Assembly: GCA_963682055.1 (NCBI GenBank)
Contig: OY821741.1
Span: 4,781,501 to 4,845,500, forward strand
Direction: 5' to 3'
DNA: 64,000 nt
Source: Primula veris
Taxonomy: Eukaryota > Streptophyta > Magnoliopsida > Ericales > Primulaceae
Made by a program: the position numbers and the translations under genes
Notes under the pieces: model-generated
Told to the model about the DNA's origin: nothing
Databases searched by the model: none
What the model saw: the letters and a program-made list of their open reading frames with translations, nothing else
Shown: positions 34,230 through 44,520 of the stretch, one piece after another
How the letters are laid out: every line of letters begins with the position of its first letter
How positions within the stretch are numbered: position 1 is the stretch's first letter

Positions 34230-35060
34230 TCGATTGTACTGGTTCCATCACTATCATTCTATTATAATAAGTCAAGCCAAATCAATTGAGTCCGTCCAAT
34301 TTAGCCATTTTTTTTTTCAATAATACTCTTATACCTTTATATTATTAATTACAATAATATCATACTCTTATAAAAATATAAAAACTAGAAACTAATAAAA
34401 TTCTTGTTGATTTCATGTTTAATTTTTAGAGATTAAAGCTCCGTTTGGCAACGTGTTTTGTTAGTAAATTTTTAGATTTTATATTTTAAAAATATGTGGG
34501 TGTTCGGCCTCAATTATACTTTTTAGTTTCTGAAAATCAGATTCTTATGCTGAAAAAGCTAAAAAAAATACATATTTTTAAAATCTGATTTTTGACCAAA
34601 AATTTTGTTACCAAACGGACAGTAAGAGAATTAGTAAAAATTAACTATCAGAAAAAAACAAATAAAAAAAAAACAATTGTGTTAGTTTACAGTTTACTAT
34701 TGAAAATATCTAATATTGGCTTATAGAGATTAAAAATGCATACTTGTTCTACCTACTATATCGTCACTATTTTGTACCATCGAATATTCCTTAATTTGTC
34801 ACATTATTGTTCTATTATAATAAGCCAACTCAAGTCAAATGAGACTGTTCAATTTAGTCATTTTTTTCCAAAAATATCAATACACATTTATATTAATTAC
34901 AATAATACCATACTCACATAAAAATATAAAAAGTAAAAACTAATTAAACTATATATTTATCCCTCTTTAACAAACAAAAACTATTTTAAATCTTAAACTA
35001 TGTTTTTTTTTATTATCCACATGCATGTTTAATTTTATCATAACTATACATATTTTTTAT
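34230..35060. repeat. Diverged direct repeat of about 200 bp
   Basis: The block TTCTATTATAATAAG...GTCCAATTTAGCC followed by AATTACAATAAT and CATACTC near 34255-34440 recurs near 34808-35060 in the same order and orientation. A possible hAT-like foldback lies between the copies at about 34440-34621, with CCGTTTGGCAAC at one end and GTTACCAAACGG at the other. Confidence 0.5.
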
Positions 35061-35447
35061 ATTTTTATTGCGTTACGCGCTGCATACGTAATCATCTTTC
35101 TAGAAGCGTGACTCAATTAATTCAACCATGACATTTAAATTTTGTTGTTATATGATTATATCAACCTTATAGATTATACAATAATGCTAATAATCCACAC
35201 TCTCAACATAACACTTTTTAATATAAATTTATAATTTCATTTTTATACTGAAATTTAAACGTCGGCTATTCGGTCATATATTTAATATTTTTAATTAATA
35301 TTTAAATTTAGGGTAGTATCAAATATGGTTCTATAATATTATATTTGGATTTTTATTTTGTTGAATCCTCAAATAAAATATATTAAAATTATTAATTTTT
35401 TGTAAATAATATTTAAGTTTATGATAGTCTCGATTAGGGTTCCATAA

Positions 35448-35448
<1 letters not shown>

Positions 35449-35482
<34 letters not shown>
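35449..35482. repeat. TA dinucleotide repeat
   Basis: About 17 perfect TA units. The rest of 35061-37094 is AT-rich spacer in which I see no gene. Confidence 0.9.
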
Positions 35483-35484
<2 letters not shown>

Positions 35485-37094
35485 CTTTTATTTTTATCTT
35501 GATTGAGGTGTAAAAATAATTCTAAATATTACATGAAAGACTGTCTGACAATTAGTTTGATTAAACCAGTTTATCTTTATAACATTATTGTAGATTATAC
35601 AATAATGCCAGAAAATTCATGAATCATTTTGGCCCATGCATTTAGTTAAAAATTTGGCAAGTCATTAATATCTAGAACTGACTTATGTAGTAGCTAGGGC
35701 TGCCTACTAGCTTATGTCACTAAAATAAAGGAAATAAATAATCGGCTTACAGAAATTTAGAATTAATATTTTGTTATAATGAGACTATTACTAATAAGAA
35801 ACAAAAAGTAAATTTTTTTTTATCAAGGAATTAACAGTCACTTCTCGTTGCACATTTATCTTTTAAGTTTGTTTGGCTGCATTATTAAGAAAATAACTTA
35901 ACTTATTTGGGATTCGATAGATAATAGTTCAGCTAAGCTAGTAAAGTGCGTATGTTGTTTTTTTTTTGGCAAATAAATAATTGTACATTTCCAATAAATA
36001 AACTTTTGAGTACTCAAAAAAATGACATACGTAACGTATGATATTACTTATGAATGCTTACATTAGGTTAGATTTTTGCTGCTAAATGTTATTTTTGTAT
36101 TTGTTCGTTATCGACTTGTTTACTTAAACATACGCTAAACTAATCACGTTAAAAATTACTAGTAAGTTGTAGACATGGATGACAAAGCTTTGAGAAAGAA
36201 TATAACGTTAGGTTAGAGTTTTAAGATGAAAGGGAAGATTCTTTTATTCAAAATATAAATCAAAAAGTAGTCGAAAAAACCTCGAAATATCAACATCGCG
36301 TGCAAGTTGATCAACTAGTTATTAGTTTATATTTGGACTTTACGATAATATAGATGAAGCATATGTGTACTTTATAGGAAAAAGCATCTTTTCAAATGAG
36401 TGTTGATTACATTTTACTAGTACATGACAAGGAGCTAAACCATCATTAGACTACGATATTTCGAGTATCGATCTCTAATTTCCCTCTAGTTGATTACAGC
36501 TCCCAAATTATCCTTATTATATATATTATATGATGTGTTGGTCGATTACATATAGCGACGTTTTTTTGGGGATATATCAAACAAGATTCGAAAGACAAAA
36601 GCTCACCACAAGCTAGCATGTAATGATATTTGTGGCAATTGTATATAGTAATTCGTTAATAAACTTATCATGTAAATTGCGTAATTATAGACATAATGTT
36701 ATGATAGAAATGCAATAAACTTAAATTTGAAAACCTAATGTTTAAACAATGCCTCGGCGATAATCGTTAGCAAAAACGATATCAAAATTGGGAACTAAGA
36801 GGATATAGGAAGTTGGTAAAGGTGGGGAAGTTGGCATAAATTTTGTTAGGAAATGTGATTAAGAATGATTAAGAATTATTGTGACACACTTTTTTCTAGA
36901 TAAACAATTGTCATTTACTAAAACCAAAAATATTTCGCATACCATGTAGTCACTATTAAAGGGATTTTAACAGTTTTATGCACCAAACTTATCAAAAGTT
37001 TCAGTTTAATATCCCAACTTACCACTTTTTGAATATTGTACCCCAACACTTCAATTTAATGATTCTTTAGTAAACTTCCTTACTTTGAAATAAT

Positions 37095-37665
37095 TGATAA
37101 AGCAATAACTTTGATCGGGTTGCGTTATGCTTCTCAACAATATTAATATAAATTAAAGAATGTATATATTGGACACGTTGTTATTCTTTCTTATTGATCG
37201 GTGATTGTGCTTGCTCGGATTGCAATTTGTTATTACACTTATGCTCGGTCTTTTTAGTTAACTTTTGATCTTGATCTTGTACTTTATTCTTGATGCTCGG
37301 TCTTCGATTTTTCTCAATATGCTTTCTAGTGAGATAAGCTCTGACAAATATCTTTATAGTATATTCTTTTCTCTGTGATTTTTCAGGTCCTTTCTCCAGT
37401 GAAGATACTTGGCTATTTATAGGCACTCGTATGTCATAGGATGTTGACAAGTGTCTCCATCTCATGCGTCACCTCATGGGCTTTTCCACTGTGGACCTTT
37501 ATTAATTGGGCTAAAATACTTAAATGGATAATTGCCCTTATCCTTAAGTGGGAAAAGTACTGTTATACCCCGGGTCTCATTTTTTGTATTGGATACCCAT
37601 TAATAACGCATGGTTTGGTTAGTACCCGAATAGGTATATTCGGATCTGATTTTTATGTTCTATCA
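37095..37665 (-). mobile_element. Left (3') LTR of the Tat element
   Basis: 571 bp, starting TGATAAAGCAATAAC and ending TTCTATCA (TGATA/TATCA termini). By eye it differs from the right LTR by roughly two dozen substitutions and a short stretch (GGTATATTCGGA region) missing from the right copy. Its inner side (37666-37690) is only weakly purine-rich on the minus strand, so the polypurine tract is not convincing. Confidence 0.85.
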
Positions 37666-37875
37666 AGTGCTCGCTGACTTCTTCGGTGTGGTCTCCACGG
37701 CGAGGGAGTCATATTCGGTATTATAAGGATGTTACTTCGGTCTTGCTTTTCCCAATGTTTCATCGAGAAGAGTAATCGATTTATAACTGTTTCCTTGTGA
37801 CCATTAATGTCATTGGGAAGTTCAGGAGTGTTGTCTTGTTTCGAGGAGATCTTTGACATTTCCACTATCTATCCT

Positions 37876-37883
37876 TATAAAAG
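37876..37883 (+). promoter_or_regulatory. TATA box of mini-gene a
   Basis: TATAAAAG, 56 bp upstream of the ATG at 37932. Confidence 0.55.
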
Positions 37884-37931
37884 GGGGTTGTATCCACTCC
37901 CTTTGTACAACACACTTTCTATAGCGATTCA

Positions 37932-38273
37932 ATGGCTTCTCCTCATGGATCTAGTGAAGATACTTTTCCTGAATACATCATCTACTTAGAGGGTGAGGTT
38001 AGGAAAGCCCGTGTTCACAAGAGAAGGTTTGCCTTCATAGCGAATGAAGCTCTTCGAGCCCCTAAACTGGAGGAAAAATTGGCTTCCTTGGACGTAGATT
38101 ATCATATAGTCTTGGCAGAGAAGGATTGGGCGCTCGCTCGGGTTAAAGAGCTCGAGGCCTCTCGGGATAGGCATAAGAAGTCCAAGAGGGCTTACAAACT
38201 GGCCCTCAATGAATTGCATGCTCGGTCCAAGAAAAGGCCGGATGACGTTGAAGCAGGCTCTTCTGCTAAATAG
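37932..38273 (+). CDS. Small coiled-coil ORF a, antisense to the Tat pol
   Basis: 113 codons. The body is charged and helical (LEEKLASLDVDYHIVLAEKD, then VKELEASRDRHKKSKR), with hydrophobic spacing that suggests a coiled coil, and a Ser/Ala-rich end. No enzyme motif is seen and I do not recognise a family. It has its own TATA box upstream and AATAAA near 38336 downstream. It is the first of four similarly built units whose start codons are 856, 831 and 793 bp apart. Extra ORFs beyond pol are known in Tat-lineage elements; the function is unknown. Confidence 0.6.
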   Translation: MASPHGSSEDTFPEYIIYLEGEVRKARVHKRRFAFIANEALRAPKLEEKLASLDVDYHIVLAEKDWALARVKELEASRDRHKKSKRAYKLALNELHARSKKRPDDVEAGSSAK

Positions 38274-38700
38274 TTTATTTTTGTAATTTCTTTTTTGTTT
38301 GACTGTGGCCTCTCTTTGTAATGGGGTTTCTGGAATTAATAAAATATTTCCTTATTCTCATTCTTTGTCTGTTTTATTTTCCCAACGCAATTTATCCTTA
38401 CTGTATTTCTCTTTACCACGTGCGTGTGGCGTTATGATGGGTTTTCTTGAGCCCTGTGCATGATCGTATCCACTGAGTTTTCTTGAGCCATGTGCAAAAA
38501 ATCTTATTTAATACTTTTAAGATTGTTGCACTTTCCCATAAGGACACGTATGTAACTGCTTTTCCCATATCTATCTTTTTAAAATAATGGCATGAATCCA
38601 AGAGTCTTTTTGATAAGATGCGTCTCTTCAATGTACACGTTTCTTGGAACCTTTTGGGCGAACGGTTGCGATCCCCCACCTTATGCATTTCTTAATTTAT

Positions 38701-38710
38701 CTATAAATAC
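38701..38710 (+). promoter_or_regulatory. TATA box of mini-gene b
   Basis: CTATAAATAC, about 85 bp upstream of the ATG at 38788. Confidence 0.55.
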
Positions 38711-38787
38711 CCCCTTGAAGCTTGTTTTTCTTCATAATCTCCCCATATATTCTTTCTGCTATATATATTCTTATTCTGTAAATTGCA

Positions 38788-39081
38788 ATGTCTGCCCTAT
38801 TTTCCAGATCTGCCTTGGCTTTACAAGTGGAAGCTTTTGAAGTCTCTTATGGCAATGCACTAAAGATGTTAAGAGATGCTGAGGCAGAGTTGAAAGTGAT
38901 GCGTTCTCACCATACTGAGATGGTGAGGGAATTGACTTGGGTGATGGCCGAATTGGACTATTACAGGCGTGCTCGTCAAACTTTGGTGGACGAGAACAAT
39001 GTCCTGACGGGGAATCCTTCGCTACAAGATACTGTAATATCCGTCGGGCCCTTTCATCGATACCGATCCACTTCGCCCTAA
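38788..39081 (+). CDS. Small coiled-coil ORF b
   Basis: 97 codons, starting MSALFSRSALALQVEAFEVS. The middle is helical and acidic/basic (LRDAEAELKVMRSHHTEMVR, then ELDYYRRARQTL). No known domain. The downstream region carries a 34-bp sequence (CTCTGATGTAACAATTTCC...) repeated twice at about 39167-39233. It belongs to the same unit series as ORFs a, c and d. Confidence 0.55.
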   Translation: MSALFSRSALALQVEAFEVSYGNALKMLRDAEAELKVMRSHHTEMVRELTWVMAELDYYRRARQTLVDENNVLTGNPSLQDTVISVGPFHRYRSTSP

Positions 39082-39504
39082 TTTTATGCTTTTTTCTCTT
39101 GCACTTTTCTCTATTTTATACTTTCTTCTCTCGGTTTTAGTATTTTTTTTTTGTTCGTTTTGCTCTCTGATGTAACAATTTCCTTTTAATGTTTTGTCCT
39201 CTGATGTAACAATTTCCTTTTAATGTTTTGCCCTCTAATGTAATGAACGCATGTGTATCCCATCTTTATTAATGAAACAAATATTTGCATCTTCTATTGC
39301 TCTTCTTTTTATGTTGTATTTGTGGTTTGTCGTTTTTTGGAATGTCAGATCTTCGAATATCTTGTTACTTTTCTCTCTTACTGTGTTGTACCCACGTGAT
39401 ATCTAAGGCATGTGTCAGATGGCCAAAGATGTGTTTTCTCAGACATGGTCAGTCAAAGATGCATGTTTCCAAGCATTGTCAGTCAATGACGTACTATTTT
39501 TGCT

Positions 39505-39516
39505 CTATAAATACCC
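39505..39516 (+). promoter_or_regulatory. TATA box of mini-gene c
   Basis: CTATAAATACCC, about 110 bp upstream of the ATG at 39619, nearly identical to the box of unit b. Confidence 0.55.
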
Positions 39517-39618
39517 TTCCATCTTTCTTCAAGTTGTATCATTATCTTGCATAAGCTTCTCTTATTTATTTCTTACTCCTTCTTATTCCTCTTCTCTGTT
39601 GTATACCAACTTTTAAGA

Positions 39619-40065
39619 ATGTCTGAGCCCATGGTGAGATATCATGGTCAGATGAAGGACTTGGATGGTGAGGTATCCTGGGTCCGTCACCGCATGGCTA
39701 AACTTGAGAAGGAGTACGGGATTCTGGCCTTGAGCCTGTTCGACTCTTATCCCGAGGAGACTATCAAGTGGATCGAGATTTCAGCCCTGAGTTATCAGCT
39801 TGACCAGTTGTTGTTGCGGAGAAATCATTTGGCCAACTCTTGGTATGAGGCCGAGGAGATTTGGTATCAAGCACATGAAGAATTTGACAACGGTCCTCAG
39901 GGTCTCGCCAGCATGGCGGTTGAAAATGCTCGGCTCAGAGGTCATATTACTGCCCTTACTAGGGAGAATGAGTCTTTGGCCGTCATCAATTCCTCGTTTC
40001 GAACTTGGTTGGCTCGCTATGACCGTGCAGCTCCTCGGGAGTCCCTTTCTCGGTCTGGAAGTTAG
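39619..40065 (+). CDS. Small coiled-coil ORF c
   Basis: 148 codons from ATG 39619, starting MSEPMVRYHGQMKDLDGEVS. It has two helical stretches, one with repeated Trp/Tyr-Glu (SWYEAEEIWYQAHEEF) and one leucine-rich (ENARLRGHITALTRENESLA) with heptad spacing. No catalytic motif is seen. It is the longest of the four mini-genes. Confidence 0.58.
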   Translation: MSEPMVRYHGQMKDLDGEVSWVRHRMAKLEKEYGILALSLFDSYPEETIKWIEISALSYQLDQLLLRRNHLANSWYEAEEIWYQAHEEFDNGPQGLASMAVENARLRGHITALTRENESLAVINSSFRTWLARYDRAAPRESLSRSGS

Positions 40066-40328
40066 GTTTTCCCGCTTGTTGGTCCTTAATTTAATTTTGC
40101 TTCTTTTGATGTATTTCCCTCGTTTTGATTCTTACCCTGCCTGTGGCTAAACTCTTGGGCTCCCTCGTACTTTGTGCACTTTTGTACTTTGTAATTTCTT
40201 TTCAAATTCGGACTTTTTGTAACGCTTCGTACTTTGCGCCCTTTCGTATTTTTCAATTCTTTTAAATTTTGAACTGCTGCAACGCCTTGTACCTTATGCC
40301 TTTTCGTACTCTGTGCCTTTTGGTTTCT

Positions 40329-40336
40329 TATAAATG
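40329..40336 (+). promoter_or_regulatory. TATA box of mini-gene d
   Basis: TATAAATG, about 80 bp upstream of the ATG at 40412. Confidence 0.45.
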
Positions 40337-40411
40337 CTCCCTCTTGTTTGCATTTTATTATTAAATCTTTCCTTCTCTCTCCTATTTTATAATTGTTTCT
40401 TCAAACCTGAG

Positions 40412-40768
40412 ATGGCCCCTATCACTAGATCTGCTGCCAAGAGGAAAGTACTTGAGGATGAACCCATTTATAGGCCTCCTCCTCCTGGTTTTGAAGATTT
40501 GACTCCTCTTGAGTTGAAAGAGATAGAGGTTGCATGGATGAAAGTGGATCTCAAGTGTTCAGAGACTGAATGCATGAGATTTAAATAGTATTGGAACGAA
40601 GAGATGGCTGCTCGTCTCAAAGCCGAGGAGAAGTGCAAATCTCAGTCTTATGCTTTGCAACAGGCGGAGGTTGGTATCTCTCGATTGATTAGGGAAAAGG
40701 AGCGTCTTGAGGAGCTCTTGATGAAGAAGGATGCCGACGTGGGTGGTAGTTCTAGGGTTCAGAAATAG
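40412..40768 (+). pseudogene. Small coiled-coil ORF d with an internal stop
   Basis: The frame from ATG 40412 begins MAPITRSAAKRKVLEDEPIY, then PPPPGFEDLTPLELKEIEV. A TAG at 40586-40588 interrupts it. Beyond that the same frame continues as a clear coiled coil (ARLKAEEKCKSQSYALQQAE, ISRLIREKERLEELLMKKD) to a stop at 40766. AATAAAAG follows near 40846. The MAPITRS start with a basic patch and the PPPPGF motif recall gag-like or transposon-associated proteins, but I cannot assign a family. Confidence 0.55.
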
Positions 40769-41494
40769 AAGTAGAATATCCATTGTATTTGTCGTTTTTA
40801 AATGGCCTTTGATCCATTGTATGTCTTGTTTTCCCCCTCGGGGATGAATAAAAGTACTTTATTATCTAATTTTCTTTTAAAATTCGTTTACTGCTTCTTT
40901 TTCTCTGCTTCATTGTTTCTTTATTTTGAGACTATGTTCTGTACCTCGGTATGGGACACCGGGGTTATCCCCCCGCAGAGCTTTGCTAGAATGCTTAGAC
41001 TGATGTGCAGTCGACCTAGGAACGGTCTGCATATATCTTGTGCGGTGTTCCACCTTGGTATTAAATAATGCTCGACGTTTCTTGCAGTATTATTGCTAGC
41101 GTATGTTGGAAGTTTTCATGGTGGGGTCCACATGCCGTTTTTATCAGTACTTATGATGTGAACTTCATGGGGTAGTGGGATATGCCTTTTGACGTGGCAT
41201 AATCTGGAGCGTTTGATTTTTGAAAACAGCAGGGGTTGTTTAATTTTCTGTGGCTGAGAAAAGGTAAACCTCTATCACACGAAAGGACAGTTATTATTTT
41301 ATTCCCTTTTATGCGGCTCCACTCCTTTAACTTCTCTGAGTAATTCTTTTTGTTCTTACCGCATAATTTTCTCAACGTTTATCTCTCATATTCTCTCTCT
41401 AGGGTTTGTCTTTCTTTCTAAAGAAAAAACATCTGCTGCTACCCTCTCTAAAAAGAAAAACATCTTCGCTGCTGCACTCTCCTTCCTACCAATA

Positions 41495-43838
41495 TAATGA
41501 CTGTAAGTGTCCATGATATTTGGGATTCTCTGTATACTTCTTTGCTCGTTTTCTTAGTTTATTGGTCTTTGTTATCGTGTCCTCCATTGATATGTCCTTA
41601 TTCCTCTATAAATTCATGTATTGGTTTGTTGGTGGATCTTCTTTATTTTGTTGGAATTTTCTTTTGTTAGCTTTGTGGTTATGCTTAAGGCTGTTTATGC
41701 TGATTGGAAACTGTATTTGTTTTGTTGGATTTCTGGTTTGGTTATCTCTGTTGGTACTCTTTGTTGTATGTTTTGTATTAATGGCGTGTTTTTGCTGTGT
41801 TTTATCAGGATTGTTTGTCTCAATGCTTAGCCCAACTTGGCCACTTTACCGAGGAAGATTTTAAAATTCATGCAGGAATACCTGCCGACGTGCATGTACG
41901 TCTTCCCACGTCCGAGGCGGAGGCACTCGGGCACGTAGCTGAAGGTGAGGTGGCCATTCGCTCCTCGGCCCTTTTGACCGGGGGTCTGAAGCTCCCTCTT
42001 TCTGACTGGATGGTCTCATTCTTTGAGGCCTTCCAAATTACGCCCTGCCAACTCGTGCTGAATAGCTACCGTATACTCAACGGTATAAAGAGGCTATCTG
42101 AATTGGCTAACGTGCAAGTGAAACTGAAGGATGTGCTTGGTATATACGGATTCCATTTTGATCTTCGGAGCTCGAATTTGAATTCGGTGCGTTCATTTGC
42201 TCGACTTGTTATTGACATCCCCGATACAAACAAGGAGCACAATCTTGGTATCGTAATCATATCCGGGAATAGGTGTCCTCCTGGTCGACGTATTCCAGGT
42301 CCCGCTGCTGCTGCTCCCAATTTGCCTGCCCTCGGTGTTCCCAGTGTGGACATTCTCCTGGCCCTGTGGAAGTGGTGAGGCCCATGTCCTACTAAGTGGG
42401 CAGATAGCCGTGCTGCTCCCAAGTTGCTTGGGTGCATGGCTGACTCAGGGAACAGGTGCACCACTGCGCCCGTAATCCCCAATGACATTGAGGAAGATTT
42501 TCTTGCTGCCATTAATCCTCGTGTCCTAGCTCTAAGTGGGAGGAGGCCTGGTCGTTCAACTCGGCGACGATCATCTGAGCCTCGGGATGAGGCTCCCAAG
42601 AGGGCGAGGGTAACTGATACCTCGAGGAACAAGGGGGTGCCTGAGGTGGGCTTGGATGTGGTGATGCAACCTCCCCCAATGGAGAGTCCAAATTTGGCCG
42701 TATCCACCGAGGACAAGATGGCTCCAACCGAGGTATGTGTATTGGTTTTGGTTACTTGTAAATTTGTTTTCCCATCTTTATCTGTTTTTTGTCCTCCAGT
42801 CTGTGATGTCTCTGTTGGTTACGCTTGCCCTTGCCCAGTCTATGGGCATTGTTGTGTTTCAGGGGTCATATGATGACTTGTTCACACACATGACCTTTGA
42901 TGATATGGAGGAAGAGACGATGAGTCTTCCTGACATCTCGCCACCTCAGATTGAGGAGGAGGTGGCTGAACAACTGGACCCTGAGGAATTAGCGGAGGTG
43001 GAAGAGCATGAGGTCCCGGAGACCGAATTGGCTGTGGCCGGGGTGCGGGTTGAGGTGGGGGCCTCCGAGGACGCTGCAGATAAGGTGGAGGAGGTGGTAG
43101 CGGAGGATGGGGTATACTACTATTGGTCCCCTTGCTTACAAGGACATGGAGGATATATCTGCTCGTCCTGGGGTGGCGGCCCTTGATCAGGCCAGCGCTG
43201 ATGTCCTCTGGGTATGCTTTATTGCCTTGTTATTTTATTTTGACATGTTCTTTGATGGCAGCTTATATGGGGTTTTCTTGCAGACGTTCCTCGTGACCGT
43301 GAACCTAAAGGACCGCTTCTATGCACTAGAGGCTGAGAAGTCCCAGTTAATGGCTGAGAACAAGCTATTGACTGATCAGCATGGTACAGTGTTGGCCGAG
43401 AAGGAGCACTTGGCTGAGGAGAGTGCCAAGCTGGCGGCTGAAAATGTGCGTCTGCTCGAGGAGAATAATAAGGTTGTGGCTGAGAAGGTGCTCATGGCCG
43501 AGAAGGTAGGTGCTGAGAAAGCGGCGGTGGAAGCCCATCTGTCTTCTGCGGGAGAACGGGGCAAGTTCATGAGGAGTGCTAACTACTATGTATTATGCTC
43601 TCATGTTCGGGCTTTGAATTTGGCCAAGGTGCCTCTTTCCCACCCGGCATGGTTAACTTTTGCTTATCTAGCCCCTCGTGTTTCGCCTCCTCTTCCTCAG
43701 GATTGGGCGAATATTCAGGATGATGAACTTTCGTTGCTGCATGGGCAATCCGTCCCCACCGCGCCTCGTCCTCGTTCCGGTGCTGCCACTCATCGTTCCT
43801 TGACCCCCCAGCCCTCGTCCGATCAGGTTGACCACTGA
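41495..43838 (+). pseudogene. Multi-exon gene with a putative 'gypsy-type transposon' domain (PF04195-like) and coiled coil
   Basis: Proposed exons are 41495-41500 (ATGACT), 41809-42732, 42863-43211 and 43284-43838, all with GT-AG borders. Exon 2 contains GGLKLPLSDWMVSFFEAFQI followed by TPCQLVLNSYRILNGIKRL, the pattern I associate with the plant Pfam family 'putative gypsy type transposon' (Transposase_28). Later parts are acidic (EEEVAEQLDPEELAEVEEHE) and then a long Glu/Lys/Ala coiled coil (ENVRLLEENNKVVAEKV). Lesions are an in-frame TGA near 42376 and a one-base frame change near 43100-43125. It lies antisense to pol, as some Tat elements carry extra ORFs. Exon 1 is tentative. Confidence 0.6.
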
Positions 43839-43987
43839 CCATGCTCTAGTAAATGTTGTAGCTAATGAAGTTTTTGTTTTGGTGCCCGGCTTGTGTACCT
43901 TTTTTGTATGTGACAGTTCATATTTTGGGGAAGTTTATAATATATTTTGCTCCATTTTCATCATGTTTGGTTTTTTTGTTTCATGTT

Positions 43988-44165
43988 CACTACACCAAAA
44001 TGAACTTTTAGGAACCCCAACTAAATTTAATTTGGAACACCGAAATCGTGTTACTAGCCTTTGGAACAGATAAAAGCCGTTCCTGATGACAATATTGTTC
44101 CTAATGTTTATTTAATTATTTTTCAAGAGAAAATAAGTCAATTGGTACAGATTTCGTGTGTTCCA
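43988..44165. repeat. CACTA-like left end followed by an inverted repeat
   Basis: CACTACACCAAAATGAAC at 43988 looks like the terminus of an En/Spm-type transposon. Downstream, GGAACACCGAAATCGTG (44033) is the inverse of CAGATTTCGTGTGTTCC (near 44148), so this part can fold back. I found no matching TTTTGGTGTAGTG right end in the window, so this is an orphan end at most. Confidence 0.4.
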
Positions 44166-44488
44166 AAAACAACTCCAAATTTATATTTTATCTAATTAAT
44201 TAACAAATTCGCCCAACCATTTATTAAACCACGACTGTCAAAGTTTTACCATCTCTCTCCTAAAAATTCGCCCACTAAGCTGCCCACAAGCTCTTTTACC
44301 ATCTTTCTTCTTTGATTTAATCTCTTCTCAAGTAAACCTCTCCGGCTACACAACCAGGTAACCTAACCTAACCTAACCTTTATTTTTGATCGCGTTTTTA
44401 TTTCTCTAATTAGTTGTCTCCCAAACCAATTTATTTTGAAAATCGCTTTATAAAATCATTAGTAGTCATATATTATACATGCAGATGA

Positions 44489-44520
<32 letters not shown>

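Noticed and set aside
41520..41864. Hydrophobic open frame resembling a membrane protein
   Set aside because: It lies in intron 1 of the Transposase_28-like gene; the T-rich intron translates to Phe/Leu by composition.
44358..44380. Interstitial telomere repeat (AACCTAACCTAACC)
   Set aside because: The unit is AACCTA-like, not the plant telomere unit AAACCCT, and has only three to four copies; treated as a microsatellite.
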